The notes below the pieces were generated by a model. That model had not been told where the DNA came from. It ran no database searches and worked only from the letters and a program-made list of their open reading frames with translations. The position numbers were made by a program, and so were the translations under genes. DNA of 64,000 bases from contig CALDYQ010000047.1 in the NCBI GenBank assembly GCA_937944385.1, forward strand, positions 61,000 to 124,999. The letters run 5' to 3'. Numbering within the stretch: position 1 is the first letter of the stretch; every line of letters starts with the position of its first letter. Origin of the DNA: an uncultured Burkholderiales bacterium. Its GTDB lineage: Bacteria; Pseudomonadota; Gammaproteobacteria; Burkholderiales; Casimicrobiaceae. Below, in pieces: positions 26,129 through 33,811 of the stretch.

Positions 26129-26155
26129 GGGAGAAGAAGTCTTCTCCCCATTATG
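26129..26155 (-). promoter_or_regulatory. -10 element and 9-bp inverted repeat before the cytochrome-fccB operon
   Basis: On the minus strand CATAAT (26155-26150) is followed after one base by GGGAGAAGA, two bases, then TCTTCTCCC (stem at 26129-26137 and 26140-26148), and then the GGAGGTG ribosome site. The repeat would span the transcript start and could be a repressor operator or an mRNA hairpin close to the ribosome site. Confidence 0.5.
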
Positions 26156-26195
26156 CAATCGTCATCGGTTGATGCATAGAGCTATCTGATCAGAG

Positions 26196-27039
26196 TTATC
26201 CCGTGGCGACGAGACTGAAGGTGTCCGCGCTCGACCGTGCCCAGGAGTACGAGAAAACGCGGTGGCCGGTCGTGTCTGCGCCCAGCAGCTCGCTGGGCTT
26301 GAGGAACTTGTAGAGTGTCGCGAGCGAGGTGACTTCGGTTGCGCTCACGCGACGGATGATGTGCTCGGGCCGCAGTTCGCCCGGATGCCGGAGGCCTGCC
26401 GCGGCCAGGAGTTCCGCGAGGGCCTTCATCGTGCTCGCGTGAAACTCCTGCACGCGCTCGGCCTTCGAGGGCACGTGCAGCGCCCGCTGCCGAAGCGGGT
26501 CCTGCGTGGTCACCCCTGTCGGGCAGCGTCCGGTGTGGCAGGTCTGCGCCTGGATGCAACCCAACGCGAACATGAAGCCGCGTGCCGCCAACGCGAACAT
26601 GAAGCCGCGTGCCGAATTGCACCCGTCGGCGCCGAGCGCCATCGAGCGGGGCGATGTCGAAGGCCGAGATGCTCTTGCCGCTCGCGCGCCTGCTCCGCAA
26701 AACGTGCCGGGTCGAAGCGTCTGTCCGCCGTACGGCAGCCGAAATAGCCGCTGCCGATCTCCCAGATGAGGGCGCCGCCTCGCTGTCGCTTTCGATGAAG
26801 TACTGCCGGATTTCCGGCCGAACGTACTCGAACAGGAAGCGGAAGTGGCCAAGGATCGGATAGTTGCGCAGGATCGCGTGCCGTGTCTGGGTCAGGTCCC
26901 GCAGGCCGAGCAGGGCAAGCGCGCCCGCAATCATGGCGGCCCCGACGAGTGCGGGCGTCCAGCCGCGCATCCATCCCCAGATCAGGCAGGTGAGAAATGC
27001 GAGGGCGACGAAAGCAAAGGGGCTGTAGCGGCTGAGCAT
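26196..27039 (-). pseudogene. Degraded FMN-binding glutamate-synthase-family gene
   Basis: Intact relatives are about 530 residues: two membrane spans, then a glutamate-synthase-type FMN barrel. Here the N-terminus is clear (MLSRYSPFAFVALAFLTCLIW through EYVRPEIRQYFIESD, ending near 26780). It jumps frame and skips over 100 residues to LIWEIGSGYFGCR...RFDPARFAEQA (ending near 26690), skips most of the barrel to ISAFDIA (near 26660), changes frame again near 26645 to LGADGCNSARGFMF, and then carries a 27-bp tandem duplication (26561-26614) before GCIQAQTCHTGRCPTG and a recognisable C-terminus. At least three frame changes and two deletions rule out a functional enzyme. Confidence 0.85.
26561..26614. 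repeat. 27-bp tandem duplication inside the pseudogene
   Basis: Two identical 27-base copies, 26561-26587 and 26588-26614, starting CCAACGCGAACATGAAG. They duplicate the encoded ARGFMFAL segment in frame. A single copy is expected in intact genes. Confidence 0.95.
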
Positions 27040-27234
27040 GGGGGCTCCGCGATCAGAATGGGCCGTCTCCAGTGCGATCCGGGGCGCAGCGCCCCGGGGC
27101 AAACTTGATCGAGCGCAAGCGTCCGACAGGCGAGCACCCAACAAAATACCGGTCTGACTGCGCGCAAAGCATGTCGCGTCGACGACATGCGCCACCCTCA
27201 TCGGCAGGCCGCGCCCGAAGGAGACATCCACACG

Positions 27235-28083
27235 ATGCGCGAGGACACCCCCGCCCAGGCCCGCATCCGCAACACGCAGCCATGGGTGCCGCTCACCTGG
27301 CTTGCCCGAGGCGCGCGCGACATGCTCGCGATTGGGCCGCTGTCGCTCGCGCACGGGGTTGCCGTCGCCTCGGTCGCGGCGGTCTCGCTCTGGTTCTTCC
27401 ACCGCTGGTTCTGGGTGCTCGCCGGGCTCGCCTCGGCCTTTCTGGTCGTGGCACCGGTGCTCGCCACCGGGCTCTACGCCCTCTCGCGCGCACGCGAGCG
27501 CGGAGAGGCGGCGGATTTCCGCTTGCTCCGGCTTACCTGGACCGCATGGGGCGCCCGGCGACGGAGCGATCCTTCGAGTTACTGGTGCCTCGTGCGTTTC
27601 GGCGGTCTGCTAGGTGTCGCGGCCGCGGGCTGGATCATGACCTCGGCCGCATTCGTGACTGCCTTCGCACCGGCGCCCGTCCGGGAACCGCTCGAGTTCC
27701 TGAAGACCGTGATGCTCTCCGAGCAGGGCTGGGCGTTCGAAACCTGGCTTGTCCTCGGCGGCCTGATGGCGGCACCCATCTTCGCCTCCTCGGTCGTGAC
27801 CATCCCCTTTCTGCTCGACCGGCATGTGCAGCTCAAACAGGCTGTGCTCACGAGCTGGCTCGCCGTGCTCGCCAACCCCGTCACGATGGCGGTATGGGCA
27901 AGCCTGCTCCTGCTCCTCGTGCTCATCGGCTTCGCGACCCTGACGCTCGGGCTCGTCGTGGTGGTGCCGCTCCTGGGCCACGCGAGCTGGCACGCCTATC
28001 GGGATCTCGTCGATGCCGAACACCTGCCGGAGCGTTTGCCGAAAGGACAGCCCAGGAGCGAGGCCGTGCGGAGCGAGCCATGA
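27235..28083 (+). CDS. DUF2189 integral membrane protein
   Basis: A 282-residue protein with about six hydrophobic segments after a soluble N-terminus (MREDTPAQARIRN). Motif-like blocks include WLARGARDMLAIGPLSLAHG, LATGLYALSRARERGE and LLGHASWHAYRDLVD, which fit the DUF2189 family; no function is established. The ATG at 27235 has AAGGAG about 10 bases upstream and is preferred over one at 27187. Its stop overlaps the next gene's ATG by 4 bases. Confidence 0.85.
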   Translation: MREDTPAQARIRNTQPWVPLTWLARGARDMLAIGPLSLAHGVAVASVAAVSLWFFHRWFWVLAGLASAFLVVAPVLATGLYALSRARERGEAADFRLLRLTWTAWGARRRSDPSSYWCLVRFGGLLGVAAAGWIMTSAAFVTAFAPAPVREPLEFLKTVMLSEQGWAFETWLVLGGLMAAPIFASSVVTIPFLLDRHVQLKQAVLTSWLAVLANPVTMAVWASLLLLLVLIGFATLTLGLVVVVPLLGHASWHAYRDLVDAEHLPERLPKGQPRSEAVRSEP

Positions 28084-28301
28084 ACGTCACGGTCTTCGGC
28101 TTCACCGAGGCGCAGATCAGCGGCTTCTTCCTGACCTTCGGGGTCGGCGCCTTCATCGCCTACATGCTCTTCATCATCCTCCAGCTTGCCTGGGAGAGCA
28201 AGGCCGGCAAGCTGGGAACGTTCGTCCTCCTGCTCGCGCTCGGCTTCGGAACGACCGGCTACATCGCCAAGCAGGTCATCCAGTGGTGGTTGAGCAAATG
28301 A
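28080..28301 (+). CDS. DUF2788 small membrane protein
   Basis: A 73-residue protein with two membrane spans (about 15-36 and 46-65). The pattern FGVGAFIAYMLFII followed by AWESKAGKLGTFVLLLALGFG matches DUF2788, a small proteobacterial family of unknown role. It overlaps the DUF2189 gene in ATGA form, so the products may act together in the membrane. Confidence 0.85.
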   Translation: MNVTVFGFTEAQISGFFLTFGVGAFIAYMLFIILQLAWESKAGKLGTFVLLLALGFGTTGYIAKQVIQWWLSK

Positions 28302-28303
28302 AA

Positions 28304-28319
28304 GGCGGCTTCGGCCGCC
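28304..28319. terminator. UUCG-loop hairpin between convergent genes
   Basis: GGCGGC-TTCG-GCCGCC directly after the DUF2788 stop. The C(UUCG)G tetraloop makes it very stable. Only a TTT follows on the minus strand and no T-run on the plus strand, so it may act as an end-stabilising or Rho-assisted terminator for both convergent genes. Confidence 0.5.
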
Positions 28320-28352
28320 CGCTGCGGCATCGCGCCAAGCACGCGCAATCAC

Positions 28353-29492
28353 TCAGAGCCGCGCCTTCACACTGAACGCATTGCGCGACGGCACACCCGG
28401 CGCAAGCGTAAGCGAGCGCTCGACGCAGTCGATGATGACGCCGAGCACCGTCTCGATCTGCGCGACCGCCGGAAGCGCGGGGTCGGGCTCGCGTGCGATC
28501 GCGCCCGCGCCTCCGGCTGCATCCGAAAGCAATGTCTCGATCGCCCGTGGGGGGATGCGCTCCGGCCAGGCCGCCGTGATCCCTTCCGCCCGACGAAGGC
28601 GCGGCTCGGTTGTGATCATCGCATCGAGTGGGGCCTGCTCCACGGCAAGCGTCGGCGCGCAGAAGTGATTCGTGTGCAGCACGAGACCCAGCGCCGGGGC
28701 CACGGTGGCCACGCCAGCCGGGTTGTATTCGAGTGAGGCGACCGCGCCGCCGGCATCCCCGAGAATGGCGTTCGAGGACGCTGCGAAAGGCAGTCGGCCC
28801 GCGCGTTGGATGACTTCGGCCACATTGGCGCAATCGAGCGCCGCCCGCTGAAAGACATGGACCGGAAGCCCGATTTGCGAACCGTCGTTGACCGCACGCA
28901 GGATGTTGAGCCCAATCGCCAGCCCGTGGGCGTTGACACCGATCTTGCCAACCATGCCTGCCTCGGTGACGAGCAGCAGATCCGGCCCGTCCTCACGCCG
29001 GACCGTGAGCAGGATCACGTGGTCGCGTTGCGCGCCGATCCAATCCCAGTTCTGGGCCACTCGGGTGTGGCCGTCCTCCATGCGGCCGCCGCTCACGGCG
29101 AGACTCGTGCATTCGGCGAGATCGGCGAAGCCGAGCGTTGTGTTGCGCGCCCGCGCGGCATCGATGTCGCCGACCGCACCGACCGGGAACACCGGCGGCA
29201 GGATCTCGGTGCGTGCATTGAGCGCGAGCACGCCGTCGAGCGAAACCCCGCTACCCGCGGCAATGCCCTGCATCTCGGCGTACAGTGCCGGGGTCAGATC
29301 GGCCACCACTTCGCGATAGCGCCACGCCAGCGCGCAGGCCGTGGGCCAGTCGATGCCCACGCTCGCAAAGATCGCGGCATAGACCCGGACCGAACCCAGC
29401 ACTTGGGCACGTGCAAGCGCCCCGTGCTGCCGGCCGCGTTCGAACGCAGTGCCCGAGGTGTCGATCCGTGTGAACATGGCGACCATTCTCAT
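28353..29492 (-). CDS. C45-family peptidase / acyl-transferase-like Ntn hydrolase
   Basis: A 379-residue protein similar to acyl-CoA:6-aminopenicillanate acyltransferase relatives. The probable self-cleavage nucleophile is Cys128 in AECTSLAV, followed by the family block VAQNWDWIG and NAHGLAIGLN. Such proteins cleave themselves before the Cys and hydrolyse or transfer amide bonds; the bacterial substrate is usually unknown. No signal peptide is seen. Start is uncertain among ATGs at 29492, 29486 and 29477; GGAG precedes the first. It is divergent from the SDR gene, with only 14 bases between starts. Confidence 0.85.
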   Translation of the reverse strand: MRMVAMFTRIDTSGTAFERGRQHGALARAQVLGSVRVYAAIFASVGIDWPTACALAWRYREVVADLTPALYAEMQGIAAGSGVSLDGVLALNARTEILPPVFPVGAVGDIDAARARNTTLGFADLAECTSLAVSGGRMEDGHTRVAQNWDWIGAQRDHVILLTVRREDGPDLLLVTEAGMVGKIGVNAHGLAIGLNILRAVNDGSQIGLPVHVFQRAALDCANVAEVIQRAGRLPFAASSNAILGDAGGAVASLEYNPAGVATVAPALGLVLHTNHFCAPTLAVEQAPLDAMITTEPRLRRAEGITAAWPERIPPRAIETLLSDAAGGAGAIAREPDPALPAVAQIETVLGVIIDCVERSLTLAPGVPSRNAFSVKARL

Positions 29493-29506
29493 CAACTCCA
29501 CCGCCG

Positions 29507-30232
29507 ATGAAAACCATCCTCGTCACGGGAGCCACGCGCGGCATCGGACTCGCCACCACGAAGCGCCTGCTCGCACGCGGTTGCCGCGTGCTCGCGCTCG
29601 GGCGGGATTTCAGCCGCTTCGACCGGGAGGTGGTCGCCGAGCCGGGTCGATTCGAGCGCATTGCGTTCGATCTGCGGTGCGTCGGCGCGATCGAAGCGCT
29701 TGTGCGTGACTGGCCCGCGCTCGATGGACTGGTGAACAACGCGGCGATGCTCACCGCACAGCCCTTCGAAACCTATTCGGTGGCCGACCGGCGCGACCTG
29801 ATTGGGGTCAATCTCGAGGCGCCGGCCGAGCTCGTGCGCGTGCTGCTTCCCCAGATGATCGAGCGCGCCCCCGATGCCGACGGCGTGCGGGGGCGCATCG
29901 TGAACGTCGCCTCGGTCGCCGCCTTTGGCGGGCATCCCGATGTCTGGTACGGCGCGAGCAAGGGCGCGCTGGTCAACCTCACCAAGAGCCTCGCCACCCG
30001 CTACAGCCCGGAAGGCGTGCTCTTGAACGCCGTCGCACCAGGGCCCACGAAAACCGACATGTTCGACCGCTTGCCGAGCTCGCGGATCGAAGCCTTCGAG
30101 CGCGCGGTGCTCGCTCGCCGATTCGCCGAGCCCGACGAGGTCGCGCGCGTCATCGAGTGGCTGGTGCTCGACGCTCCCGCCTATGTCAACGGGGCGACGA
30201 TCGACGCAAACAGCGGGGCCTATCTGCGCTGA
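29507..30232 (+). CDS. SDR-family oxidoreductase
   Basis: A classical short-chain dehydrogenase of 241 residues. The cofactor motif GATRGIGLA is at 8-16, NNAAM follows in the middle, the catalytic Ser is in NVASVAAF and the Tyr/Lys pair in YGASKGAL. The C-terminal block NGATIDANSGAYL is usual. Resemblance is to FabG-like 3-oxoacyl reductases but without neighbouring fatty-acid genes, so the substrate is open. Confidence 0.88.
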   Translation: MKTILVTGATRGIGLATTKRLLARGCRVLALGRDFSRFDREVVAEPGRFERIAFDLRCVGAIEALVRDWPALDGLVNNAAMLTAQPFETYSVADRRDLIGVNLEAPAELVRVLLPQMIERAPDADGVRGRIVNVASVAAFGGHPDVWYGASKGALVNLTKSLATRYSPEGVLLNAVAPGPTKTDMFDRLPSSRIEAFERAVLARRFAEPDEVARVIEWLVLDAPAYVNGATIDANSGAYLR

Positions 30233-30235
30233 ATC

Positions 30236-30454
30236 TCAGCCGCAGCAACCGCCCTGACCCGCACGCTGCACCGGTGGGCAGGGCACGCTGCCATAGGAGC
30301 AATAGACGCAGCAGTCACCGGGTTTGGGCGTGAGGGTGGCCTTGCAGCCCGGGCAGTCCCAGGCCCACTGGCAGGCGTCGGTCGGCATCACTTCACGGGC
30401 GGCGTGCGCGCAGTGCGGGCAGGTCAGCGTGCTCTCGAGGATGATCGTGCTCAC
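30236..30454 (-). CDS. Small cysteine-rich zinc-ribbon-like protein
   Basis: A 72-residue protein with CxxC pairs CPHC and CPGC, then [16 protein letters not shown] and a C-terminal GGCCG. The GDCCVYC block is a conserved small-protein signature in Betaproteobacteria; metal binding is very likely and function unknown. The start overlaps the dxs stop by 4 bases (ATGA), so it is translationally coupled to dxs. Confidence 0.8.
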   Translation of the reverse strand: MSTIILESTLTCPHCAHAAREVMPTDACQWAWDCPGCKATLTPKPGDCCVYCSYGSVPCPPVQRAGQGGCCG

Positions 30455-32319
30455 GAGCGCTCCGCGAGCCGTTGCTGGATGGAGCGCTCGATCCCTTGGG
30501 CATCGAGCCCGACCGAGGCAAGCATGATGGCCGGGTCGCCCTGGTCGATGAAGCGGTCAGGCAGGCCGAGTGTGAGCACGGGTGTGGCGAGCTTGCGTGC
30601 GGCGAGGCATTCGAGCACGGCGCTGCCGGCGCTGCCCATGACCGAGGCCTCTTCGACGGTGACGAGCAGGTCATGACTGGCAGCAAGTTCGGCAACCAAA
30701 GCCTCGTCGATCGGCTTGGCGAAACGCATGTTGACGAGCGTCGCAGCGAGCCGCTCGGCAACCGTGGCGCAGGGGTGCAGCATCGCGCCCCAGGCGAGGA
30801 TCGCCACACGAGGCGCGCTCGAAGCGGGGCTACCCACTCGCACCCGCTCGGCGCGGCCGAGCTCGATTGGCGTCACCGGCGCGTCGGTCGGTCCATGACC
30901 GGCGCCGCGCGGATAGCGCACGGCCGAGGCGCCCGGCAGCGTGAGCGCAAACGAGAGCATCGCACGGCACTCGGCTGCACTCGAGGGGGCGAGGATCGTG
31001 ATGTTGGGCACGCAGCGCATGAAAGCCACGTCGAAGCTGCCCGCGTGCGTCGGTCCATCCGCACCGACGAGTCCGGCACGGTCGATCGCGAAGACCACGG
31101 GCAGATTCTGCAGTGCCACGTCGTGGACGAGCTGATCGTAGGCGCGCTGGAGGAAAGTCGAATAGATGGCGACCACCGGCCGCATGCCCTCACAGGCAAG
31201 TCCGGCGGCGAAGGTGACCGCGTGTTGCTCGGCAATGCCGACGTCGAAGTAGCGGTCGGGGAATTCCTGCGAGAAGCGTACGAGCCCCGAGCCCTCGCGC
31301 ATCGCGGGCGTGATGCCGACGATCTTCGGGTCCTGGGCCGCCGCCTCGCAGAGCCAGTCACCGAAGATCTCGGAGTAGGTTTTCTTCGCCGCCTTGCCGG
31401 TCCCGGTGGGAATGCCCACGGCGTGGTCGAACTTTCCGACGCCGTGGTACAGGATCGGGTCTTCCTCGGCCAGCTTGTAGCCCGCGCCCTTGCGGGTGAT
31501 CACGTGCAGGAACTGCGGGCCCGGACGATCCTTGATCTTCTCGAGCGTGTCGATGAGCAGGCCGATATCGTGCCCGTCGATCGGCCCGATGTAGTTGAAG
31601 CCGAACTCCTCCCACATCGTGCCCGGCAGGACGAGGCCTTTCACATGCTCCTCGGCCCGCCGCGCGAAGCGCGCCACAGTCGGCGCGACCGAGAGCACGC
31701 GCTTGCCGACCGAGCGCACGCGGTCGTAGCTGTGGCTTGCGAGCACGCGCGAGAGATAGCGGTTCAGCGCGCCGACCGGCTCGGAGATCGACATCTCGTT
31801 GTCGTTCAAGATCACGAGCAGGTCGGCATCCATCGCCCCCGCGTTGTTGAGCGCCTCGAAGGCCATGCCAGCGCTCATCGCGCCATCGCCGATCACTGCG
31901 ACCACGCGCCGCTTCTCGCCGGTCGCCTTCGCGGCCACTGCCATGCCGAGCGCGGCCGAGATCGAGGTCGAGGAATGCGCCACGCCGAAGGTGTCGTACT
32001 CGCTCTCGTCACGCTTCGGAAAGCCCGCGAGCCCGCCCCACTGCCGGAGCGTGTACATGCGGTCCCGCCGCCCGGTGAGGATCTTGTGCGGGTAGCACTG
32101 GTGGCCCACATCCCAAACGAGGCGGTCGTGCGGCGTGTCGTAGCAGTAGTGGAGCGCAGTTGTGAGCTCAACCACGCCCAGGTTGGAGGCGAAATGCCCA
32201 CCGGTTTTTGCCACCGATTCGGTGACGAAGGCGCGCAATTCATCGCAGAACGCAGGAAGGGACTCGCGCGGCAGGCGCCGCAGGTCGGCGGGCAGGTGGA
32301 CTTGGTCGAGTAAAGCCAT
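30451..32319 (-). CDS. dxs: 1-deoxy-D-xylulose-5-phosphate synthase
   Basis: A thiamine-diphosphate enzyme that condenses pyruvate and glyceraldehyde-3-phosphate, the first step of the MEP isoprenoid pathway. The 622-residue length is standard. Key blocks: [17 protein letters not shown] near 67, [18 protein letters not shown] followed by [11 protein letters not shown] (ThDP binding), the catalytic-Glu region [15 protein letters not shown] and [15 protein letters not shown]. It is 8 bases downstream of ispA and coupled to the small Cys-rich gene. Confidence 0.97.
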   Translation of the reverse strand: MALLDQVHLPADLRRLPRESLPAFCDELRAFVTESVAKTGGHFASNLGVVELTTALHYCYDTPHDRLVWDVGHQCYPHKILTGRRDRMYTLRQWGGLAGFPKRDESEYDTFGVAHSSTSISAALGMAVAAKATGEKRRVVAVIGDGAMSAGMAFEALNNAGAMDADLLVILNDNEMSISEPVGALNRYLSRVLASHSYDRVRSVGKRVLSVAPTVARFARRAEEHVKGLVLPGTMWEEFGFNYIGPIDGHDIGLLIDTLEKIKDRPGPQFLHVITRKGAGYKLAEEDPILYHGVGKFDHAVGIPTGTGKAAKKTYSEIFGDWLCEAAAQDPKIVGITPAMREGSGLVRFSQEFPDRYFDVGIAEQHAVTFAAGLACEGMRPVVAIYSTFLQRAYDQLVHDVALQNLPVVFAIDRAGLVGADGPTHAGSFDVAFMRCVPNITILAPSSAAECRAMLSFALTLPGASAVRYPRGAGHGPTDAPVTPIELGRAERVRVGSPASSAPRVAILAWGAMLHPCATVAERLAATLVNMRFAKPIDEALVAELAASHDLLVTVEEASVMGSAGSAVLECLAARKLATPVLTLGLPDRFIDQGDPAIMLASVGLDAQGIERSIQQRLAERS

Positions 32320-32327
32320 GGCGTACG

Positions 32328-33245
32328 TCAGTGTGTCCTCGCCCCCATCGTGCGCGCCAGTGCCGCGAGGCGGTCGACCGACCGCCCGGCCGACGAGAGC
32401 GCGGCCAGGGCAGCAATGGCTGCGTCGGTCAGACGGGCGGCCTCGGCCCGCGCACCGTCGATGCCGAGCAAGGACACGAAGGTCGGTTTGTCATCCGCGG
32501 CATCCTTACCGGCGGTCTTGCCCAGGGTCGCTGTGTCGGCCGTGGCATCGAGCACATCGTCGATGACCTGAAAGGCGAGCCCGAGGGGCTGTGCGAAGGC
32601 GCGCAGCGCCGCAATCGTGCTCGCCTCGGCCTCGATCGCGATCGCCGGCAGCACGACGGCCGCCTCGAACATTGCACCGGTCTTGAGCCGGTGCATCTCG
32701 GTGAGGGCGTCGAGGGTCATCGCCCGGCCGACGTTGGCCAGATCGATCGCCTGCCCGCCCGCCATGCCCGCCGCGCCCGAGGCCTGTGCAAGCTCCGCCA
32801 CGGCACGGATACGCCCCACCGCGCTGGCCGGCATGGCGGTGAGGGCGGCGAAGGCGAGCGGCTGCATCGCGTCCCCCGCGAGCATCGCGGTGGCTTCGCC
32901 GAACACGACGTGATTGGTCGGCTTGCCGCGCCGGAGGGCGTCGTCATCCATGCAGGGCAGATCGTCGTGGATGAGCGAGTAGGCGTGGATCAGCTCCACC
33001 GCGACGGCAGCGTGATCGGCCACTTCGGCGCTCGCCCCCACGGCCTCGGCGCTTGCGTAAGCGAGCAGGGCCCGAAGCCGCTTGCCGCCACCCAGTGCGC
33101 CGTAGCGCATGGCTTCGAGCAGCCGCCCGGCAAACAGCTCACCTGCGGGCAGGGCCCGGACGAGGGCGGACTCGACGCGGGCGCGATGCGCGTCGCACCA
33201 GGCGGCGAAGTCGGACGGCGAATCTGTGCAGGACGTCAAGCGCAA
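32328..33245 (-). CDS. ispA: Short-chain polyprenyl (farnesyl) diphosphate synthase
   Basis: Condenses isopentenyl and allylic diphosphates to C15. The 305-residue protein has the first Asp-rich motif DDLPCMDDD and the second DDVLDATAD, with GGGKRLR upstream. The insert of two residues in the first motif (DDxxxxD) and its context are usual for bacterial FPP/GPP synthases. No ATG is available near the expected N-terminus; TTG at 33245 (or 33239) is used. A strong hairpin (33253-33278) lies just upstream and appears to include the only ribosome-site-like GGGGA. Confidence 0.9.
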   Translation of the reverse strand: MRLTSCTDSPSDFAAWCDAHRARVESALVRALPAGELFAGRLLEAMRYGALGGGKRLRALLAYASAEAVGASAEVADHAAVAVELIHAYSLIHDDLPCMDDDALRRGKPTNHVVFGEATAMLAGDAMQPLAFAALTAMPASAVGRIRAVAELAQASGAAGMAGGQAIDLANVGRAMTLDALTEMHRLKTGAMFEAAVVLPAIAIEAEASTIAALRAFAQPLGLAFQVIDDVLDATADTATLGKTAGKDAADDKPTFVSLLGIDGARAEAARLTDAAIAALAALSSAGRSVDRLAALARTMGARTH

Positions 33246-33278
33246 AACAAATCCCCGCGCGGCACGTGGCCGGCGGGG
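33242..33278 (-). promoter_or_regulatory. Hairpin plus T-rich run overlapping the ispA start
   Basis: On the minus strand a GC-rich stem-loop (CCCCGCCGGC, loop, complementary arm ending GCGGGG; 33278-33253) is followed by ATTTGTTTT, which runs into the TTG start. It resembles a rho-independent terminator for the gene upstream (stop at 33306), and its 3' arm contains GGGGA, the only Shine-Dalgarno candidate for ispA. It may be a terminator, a translational control element or both. Confidence 0.55.
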
Positions 33279-33305
33279 ACGACGGTGGGCGATGGTCCCC
33301 TGATT

Positions 33306-33698
33306 CTAGGGAGACTGGCGCCGGCCGGTGGCAAGTCCCGAGGCTGGGTCGCGGCTGCTTGACGGCGCACCCGCCGGACATCCGCTGCCTGGGGCAGCGC
33401 CGCCTTCGAGGCCTTCCTCGTTGACCGTGATGTCAGTGCTGCGAGCGGTACCCCCAGCTCCGACCACGTAGCCGCGGTTCGACCCTTGCCTGCGACTTGC
33501 CCCTGGCGCAGGCTTCTCGTCCTCGATCTGCAGAAAGAAGTCGGCGGCGCGTGTGGAGGGCCGGGGGCAGTCGGTGGCTGTGGCACCGCTGTTCCTCGCG
33601 TTGGAACGCGAGGTGTTGATTCCTGCGGCATCGGCGGCGGCCGACAGGGCGAACGCGGAGAAGGCGAGGGTCAGGGTAAGGCGGCTGCGCGAATTCAT
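33306..33698 (-). CDS. Small secreted protein of the sigma / subtilase cassette
   Basis: A 130-residue protein with a clear signal peptide (MNSRSRLTLTLAFSAFALSA, cleavage near residue 23). The predicted mature form starts GINTSRSNARN, is rich in Ser, Arg, Gly and Ala, and has only two Cys (in TDCPRP and GSGCPAG), which could form one disulfide. The Shine-Dalgarno AAAGGAA precedes ATG 33698. It is the last gene of the cassette after the subtilase. I do not recognise a family; it is a plausible substrate, inhibitor or effector of the neighbouring protease. Confidence 0.65.
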   Translation of the reverse strand: MNSRSRLTLTLAFSAFALSAAADAAGINTSRSNARNSGATATDCPRPSTRAADFFLQIEDEKPAPGASRRQGSNRGYVVGAGGTARSTDITVNEEGLEGGAAPGSGCPAGAPSSSRDPASGLATGRRQSP

Positions 33699-33811
33699 GG
33701 CGGTTCCTTTCGGTGAGGCGCGGGCGGCGGTCACCGCTGCCCGTGTGCTGCTTTGTCGTTCGCGGCGAGCGGTTTCTTCACGCCTCGTCGGGAAAAGTCA
33801 GCGATAACGCC

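Noticed and set aside
26561-26614. Tandem 27-bp units as a possible CRISPR or attachment repeat
   Set aside because: There are only two directly abutting copies, with no spacers, and they duplicate coding sequence of the pseudogene.
30236-30454. Cys-rich protein as a metallothionein
   Set aside because: Cys are arranged as spaced CxxC pairs plus the GDCCVYC block, more like a zinc ribbon than a metallothionein.
30472-32313. A 613-residue plus-strand frame
   Set aside because: Antisense to dxs, with Arg/His/Glu-rich composition typical of reversed GC-rich coding sequence.
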